64,000 nucleotides of DNA from Streptomyces antarcticus (lineage in GTDB: Bacteria; Actinomycetota; Actinomycetes; Streptomycetales; Streptomycetaceae): the NCBI RefSeq assembly GCF_026627255.1, contig NZ_JAPNLM010000015.1, forward strand, positions 134,319 to 198,318. Reading direction: 5' to 3'. A model generated the notes under the pieces. It searched no databases. It was given only the letters and a program-made list of their open reading frames with translations, and was not told where the DNA came from. The translations under genes were made by a program, and so were the position numbers. Positions 19,350-27,439 of the stretch are shown one piece after another. Every line of letters starts with the position of its first letter. Position 1 is the first letter of the stretch.

Positions 19350-19918
19350 CGGCCCCGCCGCCCCCCGCCGGCACCGCTCCCTCCGCGCGGCTGCGTTCCG
19401 CGCGGCGCGTCCCGGCCGCCCTCGCCGCCGTCGCGGTGATGGGCGCGGCGGGTGTGCTTCTGTACGACCTGATCGCGGTACGGGCCCACCGCCCGGGGAT
19501 GAGCTGGCGCCGCTACCTCGCCCACCAGCTGGAACGGCAGACCCCGGCCGACCCGGGCGTGATCCTCGGCGGCGGCGTGCTGGCCGCGGTCGGGCTGCTG
19601 CTCCTGGTGCTGGCCCTCGCCCCCGGACTCCGGTCGATCCTGCCGATGGGCACGCCCGACCCGGACCGGGCCACGGGCGTACGGGCCGCGCTCGGCCGCA
19701 AGGACGCGGCCCAGGTGCTGCGGGACCGCGCCATGGAGGTGCCCGGGGTGCGGTCGGCCCGGGTGAAGGTGGGCCGCTCCCGCATCAGGGTCCGGGCCAC
19801 CTCGCACTTCCGGGAGCTGGACGACGTACGGGCCGACCTGGACGCGGTGCTCGCCGTCGGCGTCGGAGAACTGGGTCTCGCGCACCCGCCGCGGACGCGC
19901 GTACGAGTGGGGAGGTGA
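19346..19918 (+). CDS. DUF6286-like membrane protein of the Asp23 operon
   Basis: A 190-residue protein starting at GTG 19346, four bases inside the preceding gene. It has a basic N-terminus, a hydrophobic segment (about 24-44), a loop with YLAHQLERQTPADPG, a second hydrophobic segment (about 68-92) and a soluble C-terminal domain with RVKVGRSRIRVRATSHFRELDDVRADLDAVL. That domain resembles a degenerate Asp23-type module. It probably links the Asp23 proteins to the membrane. I recall such proteins being named DUF6286 in Streptomyces annotations. Confidence 0.78.
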   Translation: MTAPPPPAGTAPSARLRSARRVPAALAAVAVMGAAGVLLYDLIAVRAHRPGMSWRRYLAHQLERQTPADPGVILGGGVLAAVGLLLLVLALAPGLRSILPMGTPDPDRATGVRAALGRKDAAQVLRDRAMEVPGVRSARVKVGRSRIRVRATSHFRELDDVRADLDAVLAVGVGELGLAHPPRTRVRVGR

Positions 19919-19925
19919 GCGCGGA

Positions 19926-20483
19926 GTGCTCGGGGTGGTGAACCGGATCGTGCTGGCGGTGCTCGGGCTGGTCCTGATGGCCGCCGGAGCCGCGGTGCTG
20001 ACGGGGTCGTGGCCGTTCGGCGGGCGCAAGGCGCCACTGCTGAGCGCCGCCACCCGGCAGCGGTACGGGCACGGCGAGGGCTGGTACTGGTGGGCGGTGG
20101 CCGCCGGGCTCGGGCTGTGCGTGGTGCTGGCGCTGTGGTGGCTGCTGGCCCAGCTCAGGCGCTCGCGCCTGCGGGCCGTGGCCGTCGACACCGGGGACGG
20201 GGCCTTCGCCCTGCTGCGGGGCCGGGCGCTGGAGGAGGCGGTGGCCGCGGAGGCCGGCGCCCTCGACGGGGTCGCCGGCTGCCGGGTCGCGCTGCGCGGC
20301 CGGCGCGGATCGCCCGCGCTGCGGGTCGCGCTGGAGCTGGAGCCGCACGCGGTGCCCGCCGACGCCCTGGCGGCGCTGGCGGGCCCGGTGCTGACGCACG
20401 CCCGTAACTCGGCGGGACTCCCGGCACTGCCGGCGGAGGCCCGCCTGAAGGTGACGTCCCACCGGGCCCGGCGGGTGTCGTGA
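19926..20483 (+). CDS. amaP: AmaP-like alkaline shock membrane-anchoring protein
   Basis: A 185-residue protein starting at GTG 19926. VVNRIVLAVLGLVLMAAGAAVL forms the first membrane helix and WWAVAAGLGLCVVLALWWLLAQL the second, with a cytoplasmic C-terminal domain. This is the AmaP layout: two helices, a short external loop and a soluble domain that recruits Asp23 to the membrane. A terminator follows directly, closing the operon. Confidence 0.83.
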   Translation: MLGVVNRIVLAVLGLVLMAAGAAVLTGSWPFGGRKAPLLSAATRQRYGHGEGWYWWAVAAGLGLCVVLALWWLLAQLRRSRLRAVAVDTGDGAFALLRGRALEEAVAAEAGALDGVAGCRVALRGRRGSPALRVALELEPHAVPADALAALAGPVLTHARNSAGLPALPAEARLKVTSHRARRVS

Positions 20484-20484
20484 A

Positions 20485-20512
20485 CCGGGCCCGGCGGCTG
20501 CGCCGGGCCCGG
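20485..20512. terminator. Bidirectional terminator between amaP and the SDR gene
   Basis: CCGGGCCCGGCG and CGCCGGGCCCGG form a perfect 12-bp stem with a GCTG loop. It lies directly after the amaP stop and 15 bases past the 3' end of the convergent gene. Confidence 0.8.
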
Positions 20513-20526
20513 GCGGGCACGGCCGG

Positions 20527-21282
20527 TCAGAAGCCGTGCCGGAAGCCCCCGTCGACCGGGAGCATGACGCCCGTCAGGTAGGACGCCGCGGGGGACAGCA
20601 GGAACGCCGCCGTGCGGCCGAACTCCTCCGGGTCGCCGTAGCGCCGCAGCGGGATGCGGGACTCGTTCCCCGCCCGCGCGGTCGCCGCGTCGCCGGACAG
20701 CGCGTCGAGCTCGCGCACCCGGTCGGTGTCGATGCGGGCCGGGAGCAGGCCCACGACACGGATGCCGCGCGGACCGAGTTCGACGGAAAGGGACTTCGCG
20801 AAGCCCGCGAGGCCCGGGCGCAGGCCGTTGGAGATGGTGAGGCCCGGGATCGGCTCGTGGACCGAGCCCGACAGGACGAATCCGATGACCCCGCCCTCGC
20901 CCAGCTCGGCGGCGGCCGTCCGCGCGAGGCGGACCGCGCCCAGGAAGACCGACTCGAAGGCCGCCGACCACTGTTCGTCGGTGTTGTCCGCCGCGGTGCC
21001 CGGGGCCGGGCCGCCGACGCTGATCAGGATGCCGTCGAAGCGGCCGAAGCGCTCGCGGGCGGTGGCGACGAGCCGTCCCGCCGCGGCCGGGTCGGAGTTG
21101 TCGGCTGCGACGCCGGCCGCGTTCGGGCCGAGCGAGGCGGCGGCGTCGGCCGCCCGCTTCTCGTCCCGGCCGGTCAGCAGCACCTTCGCGCCGTCGGCGG
21201 CCAGTTCACGGGCGGAGGCGTAGCCGAGGCCGCGCGTGGCCCCGGTGACGACGTAGACACGGTCTTTCAGTCCAAGATCCAT
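20527..21282 (-). CDS. SDR-family oxidoreductase with altered active site
   Basis: A 251-residue Rossmann protein with the cofactor motif TGATRGLGYASA (14-25) and NAAGV/ADNSDP nucleotide-binding region, closing with LTGVMLPVDGGF as in FabG-type SDRs. Where classical members have Tyr-x-x-x-Lys, this protein reads SNGLRPGLAGFAKS, which aligns Ser with the catalytic Tyr and Arg with the Lys. It may bind NAD(P)(H) without ordinary SDR catalysis, or use another residue. It ends beside a bidirectional terminator. The SURF1 gene just upstream on the same strand may be co-transcribed. Confidence 0.85.
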   Translation of the reverse strand: MDLGLKDRVYVVTGATRGLGYASARELAADGAKVLLTGRDEKRAADAAASLGPNAAGVAADNSDPAAAGRLVATARERFGRFDGILISVGGPAPGTAADNTDEQWSAAFESVFLGAVRLARTAAAELGEGGVIGFVLSGSVHEPIPGLTISNGLRPGLAGFAKSLSVELGPRGIRVVGLLPARIDTDRVRELDALSGDAATARAGNESRIPLRRYGDPEEFGRTAAFLLSPAASYLTGVMLPVDGGFRHGF

Positions 21283-21291
21283 GCCGACACG

Positions 21292-22077
21292 CTACGCCGT
21301 CGCGGGCTCCCGCTCGGCGGATCGGGCGGCCTGCTCGTCGAGGTCGCGCTTCTCGCGGCGTACGAGGATCACCCAGCCCACCGGGACCGCGGCGGTGAAC
21401 AGCCACCACTGGACGGCGTACGCCATGTGGGGTCCGATGGAGTCGTGGTCGGGGTCGCCGATCATCCGGGGGCTGCCGTCCGCGGGGGCCGGACCGGTGA
21501 GTTCCATGTAGCCGCCGAGGACCGGCCGGCCCAGGTACTCCGCCTGCCCTGCGCTGTTGATCAGCATCACCTGACGGTCCGGAAGCCCCTTGCGGTCCTT
21601 GATCCCGCTGCTGCCGCTCGTCTCGTCGGCCTTCAGCCGGCCGGTGAGCGTCACCTCGCCCGCGGGCGCGGCGGGCACCGGCGGGAACGCCCGGGGATCG
21701 TCGCCGCCCGGCACCCAGCCCCGGTTGACCAGGACGGCCCGGCCGTCGGCGAGCACCAGCGGGGTCAGGACGTGGAAGCCGACCTTGTCGTCCCCGTCGG
21801 TCCGCATCCGCACGACGACCTCGTGCGCGGTGTCGTACGTACCCGTCGCGGTGACGGCGCGCCAGAAGTCCGCGCGGGGGACCCGGTGGCCGGGAGAGGT
21901 GACCTCGGTCACGGGGACCGGCTCGTCGCGCAGGTTCGCCTCGATGAGCTCGTTCTGCGCGACCCGGTGCTCATGGCGGTGGAACTGCCAGAACCCCAGC
22001 TTGATCGTCGCGGGGATGAAGGCCAGGGCGACGAGGGTCAGACACACCCACTGCCGGGTCAGCACAAAGCGGTACAC
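21292..22077 (-). CDS. SURF1-family cytochrome oxidase assembly protein
   Basis: A 261-residue protein with the SURF1 layout: an N-terminal membrane helix (VCLTLVALAFIPATIKLGFWQFHRHE), a periplasm-facing domain with VRMRTDGDDKVGFHVLTPLVLADGRAVLVNRGWVP, and a second helix near the C-terminus (YAVQWWLFTAAVPVGWVILV). SURF1 helps insert heme a into cytochrome aa3 oxidase. I chose GTG 22077 (VYRF), as homologues begin MYRF; GTG 22083 is six bases earlier with a better G-rich site upstream. It ends nine bases before the SDR gene start. Confidence 0.88.
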   Translation of the reverse strand: MYRFVLTRQWVCLTLVALAFIPATIKLGFWQFHRHEHRVAQNELIEANLRDEPVPVTEVTSPGHRVPRADFWRAVTATGTYDTAHEVVVRMRTDGDDKVGFHVLTPLVLADGRAVLVNRGWVPGGDDPRAFPPVPAAPAGEVTLTGRLKADETSGSSGIKDRKGLPDRQVMLINSAGQAEYLGRPVLGGYMELTGPAPADGSPRMIGDPDHDSIGPHMAYAVQWWLFTAAVPVGWVILVRREKRDLDEQAARSAEREPATA

Positions 22078-22193
22078 GCCCACGACGGTACCCCCAGCCG
22101 GAGGGACCCCGGTGGCCGGGTGGCCGTCCGGGGTCCGGCCGGCGGGAGCCGCGCCGCGCGGGCGGGGCGGCCCCCGCCGGCCGGGGAGGGGAG

Positions 22194-22427
22194 TCAGACG
22201 CGGTCGACGACGCCCACCTTCCCTTCCGCACGGGCGCAGTGCGCCCCGCAGAACCACTGGCCCTCGACCTCGACGCCCTGCCCGATGATCTGGACCCGGC
22301 AGTGCTCGCAGATGGGCGCCATGCGGTGAATGGCGCAGGAGAAGCAGTCGAAGACGTGCACGGCGCCCTGCGCGTGCACTTCGAACGACATGCCGTAATC
22401 GTTTCCGCAGACCTCACAACGTGCCAT
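22194..22427 (-). CDS. Small Cys-rich (zinc-ribbon-like) protein
   Basis: A 77-residue protein with four CxxC-type pairs: CEVCGND (4-7), CFSC, CEHC and CGAHC. These could bind two zinc ions in a treble-clef or ribbon fold. His residues in FEVHAQGAVHVFDC and IHRMAP may also contribute. The start ATG 22427 was preferred over the upstream MFRSAA because homologous proteins, as I recall them, start MARCEVCGNDY. The role is unknown, perhaps in nucleic-acid binding. Confidence 0.8.
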   Translation of the reverse strand: MARCEVCGNDYGMSFEVHAQGAVHVFDCFSCAIHRMAPICEHCRVQIIGQGVEVEGQWFCGAHCARAEGKVGVVDRV

Positions 22428-22554
22428 GCGCCGAATGCTGCGCACGGCAGCGGAGCGGAACAAGATCCACCGGGGTGAGTCGCCGCGCCTGCACCCGGCC
22501 GGAGCAACGCGGCCCGGCCCCCGGCCGTGCGCCGCCGGCCCCCCGGCGCGGCCC

Positions 22555-23526
22555 TCAGTCCTGCGCGGCGGCCACGTCGCGCAGCAACTGCGTGAAGGCC
22601 GCCTCGTCGACGACGGGGGTGCCGAAGGACCGCGCCTTGACGGTCTTCGATGTCGCCGAGTCGGGGTCGTTCGTCACCAGCAGGCTGGTGAGCCGCGACA
22701 CGCTCGTCGCCACGTGCAGTCCCGCCTCGACGGCGCGGTCCTCCAACAGCTCGCGGTCCACCGAGGTGTCGCCGGAGAAGGCGACGCGCATGCCCTGCTT
22801 CAGCGGCTTGCCGTCCTCGAAGCGGCCCGGGTTCGGGTGCGGGCACGCCGGCCGCCTGCGCGAGGGGCGCCAGCTGCCGCTTCCGTACGAGGCCTGGTGG
22901 CCCACCCGCGGGGTGACGGGGGAGTCCGACCACTCCGTCAGCGGCCGGCACTCCAGCAGGGGCAGCCGTACGCCGTCCCGGGCGGCCGCGTGCAGCGAGG
23001 GGCGGAAGGCCTCCGCGAGCACCCGGGCGTCGTCGAGCGCGTGGTGGGCGCGCTGCTGGACCACGCCGAAGTGCGCGGCCAGCGACTCCAGCTTGTGGTT
23101 GGGCAGCGGGAGGTTGAGCTCCTTCGACAGGGCGATGGTGCACAGCCGCTGACGGACCGGCGCGGTCGCGGCGGCCCGCGCGTACTCCCGGGCGATCATC
23201 TGCCAGTCGAAGATGGCGTTGTGCGCGACCAGGACGCGGTCCGCGAGCCGCCCGGCGAACTCCTCGGCGATGTCCCCGAAGAGCGGGGCGTCCTGGAGCA
23301 GGTCGCTGGTCAGGCCGTGGATCCACACGGGTCCGGGGTCCCGCTGCGGGTTGACGAGGGTGTACCAGTGGTCCTCGACATTGCCCTGCGCGTCGAGCCG
23401 GTAGACGGCGGCGGAGACTATCCGGTCGTCGCGAGCGAGCCCGGTGGTCTCCACGTCGACGACCGCGTACCCCTGTGGGTACGCGGTCGGCCACATCGTG
23501 TCTGCGGTCGTACGGTCGTCGAGCAT
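22555..23526 (-). CDS. DEDDh 3'-5' exonuclease with C-terminal BRCT domain
   Basis: A 323-residue protein. The exonuclease domain (about 15-180) has all DEDDh residues: VVDVETTG (Asp, Glu), HNAIFDWQM (Asp) and HHALDDARVLAE (His, Asp). A Pro/Ser-rich linker leads to a BRCT-like domain (about 240-323): GMRVAFSGDTSVDRELLEDRAVEAGLHV then TSLLVTNDPDSATSKTVKARSFGTPVVDEAAF. The pair resembles the epsilon subunit/DnaQ type joined to a ligase-like BRCT. Likely functions are DNA repair or RNA trimming. The start is ATG 23526; no strong ribosome-binding site is visible. Confidence 0.88.
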   Translation of the reverse strand: MLDDRTTADTMWPTAYPQGYAVVDVETTGLARDDRIVSAAVYRLDAQGNVEDHWYTLVNPQRDPGPVWIHGLTSDLLQDAPLFGDIAEEFAGRLADRVLVAHNAIFDWQMIAREYARAAATAPVRQRLCTIALSKELNLPLPNHKLESLAAHFGVVQQRAHHALDDARVLAEAFRPSLHAAARDGVRLPLLECRPLTEWSDSPVTPRVGHQASYGSGSWRPSRRRPACPHPNPGRFEDGKPLKQGMRVAFSGDTSVDRELLEDRAVEAGLHVATSVSRLTSLLVTNDPDSATSKTVKARSFGTPVVDEAAFTQLLRDVAAAQD

Positions 23527-23689
23527 GGTCACAGAGGATATCGGCCCCGACCGACAGCCTTGTCCGCGACGGGTGCGCACGGTCGCCGCGCGCCCCCCGG
23601 CCCGGGCCGGCGACGCGGTCCGGCGGCCGGGAGCCGTCCGAGTCCGCGGCCGTCAACGGGCTCTGGCGGCGGGCGGGATGCGCGGTGCC

Positions 23690-24325
23690 TCACCGGGGCG
23701 TTCCGGATGCCTCCGGGAGCAGGGCCGTGACCAAGGACTTCACCGAGATCAGGAAGATCCGCTCCGGATCGGCCGGGCGGGCCAGCGCACGGGCGAGGGC
23801 GGGATCGCGGGGCGCGGCGGCCGGGTCCCAGAGGTCGCTCTCGGCGGGGGACTGGGCGGGGGAGCGCTCGCGGTTGCGCTCGACGAGGAGGAAGCCGATG
23901 ACCTGGAACTGGATCACGCGCACCGCGTCGGCCGCCCGGGCGCCGCGCAGCCCGGCGGCGTGCACCTCGTGGACGAGGGCCTGCTGCGCGGGCAGGAACA
24001 TCCGCTCGGTGAGACCGCGTTCGTGGACCATCGCGATCAGGTGCGGCCGCTCCCGCAGTTCGCGGCGCAGGATCCGCGCCACCGACAGGATGCGGGCGCC
24101 GGGGGTGCGCCCGGCCGGGCGGATCGCGCCCATCTCCTCCACGGTCCGCTCCACGAGGGCGTCGAGCAGTGATTCGCGGTTGCCGACGTGCCAGTAGATG
24201 GAGGTCACCGCGGTGCCCAGCTCGGCGGCGAGTTTGCGCATGGTGAGGGCGGCCGGGCCGTGCCGTTTGACCAGGAGCACGGCGGCGTCCAGCACCTCCG
24301 CTCGGGTCAGTGTGCTTCTGGCCAT
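23690..24325 (-). CDS. TetR-family transcriptional regulator
   Basis: A 211-residue protein starting at ATG 24325. The N-terminal HTH reads LTRAEVLDAAVLLVKRHGPA then LTMRKLAAELGTAVTSIYWHVGNRESLLDALV, a full TetR DNA-binding domain (7-54). The rest is an all-helical ligand domain. It diverges from the acetoacetate-decarboxylase operon with a 112-base gap that contains two perfect dyads. Autoregulation and repression of that operon are therefore expected. The ligand is unknown, plausibly a CoA ester or keto acid of the pathway. Confidence 0.9.
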   Translation of the reverse strand: MARSTLTRAEVLDAAVLLVKRHGPAALTMRKLAAELGTAVTSIYWHVGNRESLLDALVERTVEEMGAIRPAGRTPGARILSVARILRRELRERPHLIAMVHERGLTERMFLPAQQALVHEVHAAGLRGARAADAVRVIQFQVIGFLLVERNRERSPAQSPAESDLWDPAAAPRDPALARALARPADPERIFLISVKSLVTALLPEASGTPR

Positions 24326-24368
24326 CCCCGGTTCGCCCGTCTGTCGATCCGTCAGTTCTGTTGCGTGC

Positions 24369-24384
24369 AAGGGTATTTACCCTT
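24369..24384. promoter_or_regulatory. Dyad 1, candidate TetR operator
   Basis: AAGGGTA, two bases, TACCCTT: a perfect 16-bp palindrome in the TetR/ADC divergent gap. It overlaps a possible -10 (TAAATA, read on the minus strand) of the TetR gene. Confidence 0.72.
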
Positions 24385-24396
24385 CATCGGTGGCGG

Positions 24397-24411
24397 TGTA
24401 ACTGTGTTACA
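24397..24411. promoter_or_regulatory. Dyad 2, candidate TetR operator
   Basis: TGTAACtgtGTTACA, a perfect 6-3-6 palindrome 13 bases from dyad 1. Its centre lies 35 bases before the ADC start, where the decarboxylase promoter must be. Confidence 0.72.
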
Positions 24412-24437
24412 GAACCGACCGAAGGGTGGTGCGAGAG

Positions 24438-25235
24438 ATGGCACGCGTACGGTACGGAGCGCGGACCGAGGCCGAGATCGCGGCGTCGCGCGAGAAGAGC
24501 TCCAAGCTTCCCGACATCTGGTCCACGGGCGTGGTGGCCGTCTGGGAGAGCGACCCGGACGTGGTGGCGGCGGTCCTGCCGCCGCCGCTCAAGCCGGCCG
24601 ACCGGCCCCTGGTACGGGCGAACATCAGCAAGGTCGACCTCCCCGGCTACCCGCTCGGGGCGGGCTCGGTGGCCGTCGCCGCCCGGCACGGCGGCGTCGA
24701 GGGCTGGTACCCGCTGGTCATGCCGATGACCCACGAGCGCGCGCTGATCGGCGGCCGCGAGGTCTTCGGCGAGCCGAAGAAGCTGGGCGAGGTCACGGTG
24801 GAGCGCGACGGGCTCGTCGTACGGGCCTCGCTCGCCCGGCACGGGATCGCGTTCGTGGAGGTCCGCGGGGCGGTGGACCGGGTGCTGCCGCTGCCCGAGC
24901 CGGCCCGCAAGACCGACTTCTACTTCAAGTTCTCCCCGGCCGTCGACGGCGCGGGCTTCGACGCGGATCCGGTCCTCGTCCACTGCACGCGCAACGAGAA
25001 GGTCCGCAAGCTGGAGCACATCACGGGTGACGTGGTGCTCCGGGAGTCGATGTTCGACCCCGTCGCCGACCTCCCCGTCCTGCGGATCGTGGAGATCACC
25101 ATCGGCGAGAAGACCACCGACCAGCGGGGCCGGGTCGTCGAGCGGGTCAGCGCCCAGGCCCTGCTCCCGTACATCCACCAGCGCTACGACGACCCCCTGC
25201 AGATCCTCGACGGTCCGCCCGAGGGGAGCGTCTGA
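24438..25235 (+). CDS. Acetoacetate-decarboxylase-family protein
   Basis: A 265-residue protein. The motif REVFGEPKKLGEV (108-120) matches the acetoacetate decarboxylase active site, where the first Lys (about 114) forms a Schiff base with the substrate and the next lowers its pKa. A YPLVMPMTHERALIGGRE stretch before it is also typical. Members decarboxylate beta-keto acids, or perform aldolase/dehydratase chemistry on related compounds. The start ATG 24438 has only a weak site (GAGAG); GTG 24429 is an alternative. It heads a four-gene operon and ends one base before the SDR gene. Confidence 0.87.
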   Translation: MARVRYGARTEAEIAASREKSSKLPDIWSTGVVAVWESDPDVVAAVLPPPLKPADRPLVRANISKVDLPGYPLGAGSVAVAARHGGVEGWYPLVMPMTHERALIGGREVFGEPKKLGEVTVERDGLVVRASLARHGIAFVEVRGAVDRVLPLPEPARKTDFYFKFSPAVDGAGFDADPVLVHCTRNEKVRKLEHITGDVVLRESMFDPVADLPVLRIVEITIGEKTTDQRGRVVERVSAQALLPYIHQRYDDPLQILDGPPEGSV

Positions 25236-25236
25236 C

Positions 25237-26121
25237 ATGCGGCTCGAACCGGGACAGGTGGCCGTCGTCACCGGCGCCGCGAGCGGCATCGGCCTCGCGA
25301 TGGCCCGCCGCTTCGCCGCCGAGGGCCTCAAGGTCGTCCTCGCCGACGTCGAGGAGGGCGCCCTGCGCAAGGCGGCCGGTGAACTCGCCGAGGACGGGGC
25401 CGAGGTACTGGCCAAGACCGTCGACGTCAGCGACCGCGACTGCGTGCTCTCCCTCGCGGACGCGGCCTACGACGCCTTCGGCGCCGTGCACGTGCTCTGC
25501 AACAACGCGGGCGTCGGCTCCGGCGCCGAGGGCCGGATGTGGGAGCACGAGCCCAACGACTGGAAATGGGCCTTCTCCGTCAACGTGTGGGGCGTCTTCC
25601 ACGGCATCCAGGCCTTCGTCCCCCGCATGATCGCGGCCGGCGCCCCCGGCCACGTCGTCAACACCTCCTCCGGCGACGGCGGCATCGCCCCGCTGCCCAC
25701 CGCCTCCGTGTACGCCGTCACCAAGGCGGCCGTGGTCACCATGACCGAGTCGCTGTACGCCCACCTCAGGGCGGAGGGCGCGGACGTCGGCGCCTCCGTC
25801 CTCTTCCCCGGACCGCACATGCTGCGCACCGGGCTGTGGGAGTCCCACCGCAACCGGCCCGACCGGTACGCGAAGGAGCGCCCGCGCAAGTCGCCGTACC
25901 GCAGCCTGGACCAGTACGAGGCCGCCATGAGACAGGCCGGGCACGCGGTGGAGTTCACCCCCGTCGAGGAGGTCGCCGAGCACGTCGTCGACGGCATCCG
26001 CGCCGACCGCTTCTGGATGCTCCCGGCGAGCGAGCACAGCGACCGGCAGATCCGCGCCCGGTCGCGGTCGATGCTCGACCGCGCCAATCCCGCCTACCTG
26101 GAAAGCTTCATCCTCGACTGA
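25237..26121 (+). CDS. SDR-family dehydrogenase
   Basis: A 294-residue classical SDR. TGAASGIGLAMARRF binds NAD(P), NNAGVG follows strand 4, and the catalytic Ser and YAVTK (Tyr, Lys) are intact in NTSSGDG and ASVYAVTKAAVV. The ~40-residue C-terminal extension (RSLDQYEAAMRQAGHAVEF through MLPASEHSDRQIRARSRSML) is typical of SDRs acting on larger hydrophobic substrates. It starts one base after the decarboxylase stop, so expression is coupled. Confidence 0.9.
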   Translation: MRLEPGQVAVVTGAASGIGLAMARRFAAEGLKVVLADVEEGALRKAAGELAEDGAEVLAKTVDVSDRDCVLSLADAAYDAFGAVHVLCNNAGVGSGAEGRMWEHEPNDWKWAFSVNVWGVFHGIQAFVPRMIAAGAPGHVVNTSSGDGGIAPLPTASVYAVTKAAVVTMTESLYAHLRAEGADVGASVLFPGPHMLRTGLWESHRNRPDRYAKERPRKSPYRSLDQYEAAMRQAGHAVEFTPVEEVAEHVVDGIRADRFWMLPASEHSDRQIRARSRSMLDRANPAYLESFILD

Positions 26122-26131
26122 GGGGCCCGCC

Positions 26132-27439
26132 GTGCCTGACGAGACGCCTGTGCGAGACAACGCCGAAGACCCGTACCTGATCATCTCCTCCGACTGCCAC
26201 GCGGGCCTGCCGACCGAGCGGTACCGCCCCTACCTGGACTCCCGCTTCCACCGACAGTTCGACGAGTTCCTCGGCCAGCGCGACGCCCGCCGCGCCGAGG
26301 CCACCCGCCTCGGCGTGCGCAACGAGGCCTTCGCGGAGAAGTGGTTCCACGACCACGAGGAGGGCCTCAAGGGCGGCTGGGACACCGGACAGCGACTGAA
26401 GGAACTCGACGGCGACGGCGTGGCGGCCGAGGTCGTCTTCCCCGACGCGGACGCCGTCGACAGCCAGACCGCGGCCCCCTTCGGAGTGGGCCTCGGCCTC
26501 TCCGGCGACCAGGACCCCGAACTCGGCATGGCGGGCGCGCAGGCGCACAACCGGTGGCTGGCCGAGTTCGTCTCGGGGACCCCCGAGCGCCACTGCGGCG
26601 TCGCCCTGCTGCCCATCACGGGTGAGCCGGACACGGTCGTCGCGGAGATCCACCGGGCCAAGGCGTCCGGGCTGGGCGCGCTGATGATCCCCGCGATGTG
26701 GGTCGACAAGGCGCCCTACCACGACCGCCGTTACGACCCCGTATGGGCGGCGGCGGCCGAGACGGGGATGCCGGTCGTCACCCACTCCGGATCCTCACCG
26801 CGCCACGAGTACGGCGACCACCTGGGCATCTTCGTCTCCGAGGTGACCTGGTGGCCCGCCCGGCCGCTGTGGTTCCTGCTCTGGTCGGGCGTCTTCGAGC
26901 GGCACCCCGGCCTGAAGTTCGGCGTCGCCGAGTCGGGCTGCTGGTGGCTGCCGAACCAGCTGTGGTTCATGGACCGCCTCTACCTCGGCGCCCACGGCGG
27001 CAAGAAGCTCTCGCCGTTCGAGGAACTGAAGCGCCCGCCCAGCGAGTACCTGGACCGGCAGGTGTTCATCTGCGCGACCAACACCAAGCGCAGGGAGCTG
27101 GCCCAGCGCTACGAGATCGGCGTGGACAACATCCTGTGGGGCTCGGACTTCCCGCACCCCGAGGGGACCTGGCCGAACACCCGGGCGTGGCTGCGGAACA
27201 CCTTCCACGACATCCCGGTCGCCGAGACCCGGCGGATGCTCGGCCTGGCGGCCGCGGAGGTGTTCGGCTTCGACACGGACGCGCTCGCCCCGATCGCCCG
27301 CCGGATCGGCCCCCGCCCGGCCGACCTGGGCCAGCCCGCCGACCAGGGCGCGGTGGAGGCCTCCTGGTCCCGCTCCCGGGAGGTGGGCCGGCACTGGCTG
27401 ACCGAGCACGACTTCCCGGTGCTGGGGGTGAACCCGTGA
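26132..27439 (+). CDS. Amidohydrolase_2 family metal-dependent hydrolase/decarboxylase (first copy)
   Basis: A 435-residue TIM-barrel protein starting at GTG 26132. The metal site begins with SSDCHAG (Asp21, His23); RHPGLKFGVAESGCWWLP and LWGSDFPHPEGTWP (catalytic Asp) are hallmarks of the ACMSD/amidohydrolase-2 family. Members decarboxylate or hydrolyse aromatic and cyclic acids. The stop overlaps the next gene's GTG by four bases. The two amidohydrolases have similar layouts but differ in length and loops, so they may act on successive intermediates or form a heteromer. Confidence 0.87.
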   Translation: MPDETPVRDNAEDPYLIISSDCHAGLPTERYRPYLDSRFHRQFDEFLGQRDARRAEATRLGVRNEAFAEKWFHDHEEGLKGGWDTGQRLKELDGDGVAAEVVFPDADAVDSQTAAPFGVGLGLSGDQDPELGMAGAQAHNRWLAEFVSGTPERHCGVALLPITGEPDTVVAEIHRAKASGLGALMIPAMWVDKAPYHDRRYDPVWAAAAETGMPVVTHSGSSPRHEYGDHLGIFVSEVTWWPARPLWFLLWSGVFERHPGLKFGVAESGCWWLPNQLWFMDRLYLGAHGGKKLSPFEELKRPPSEYLDRQVFICATNTKRRELAQRYEIGVDNILWGSDFPHPEGTWPNTRAWLRNTFHDIPVAETRRMLGLAAAEVFGFDTDALAPIARRIGPRPADLGQPADQGAVEASWSRSREVGRHWLTEHDFPVLGVNP

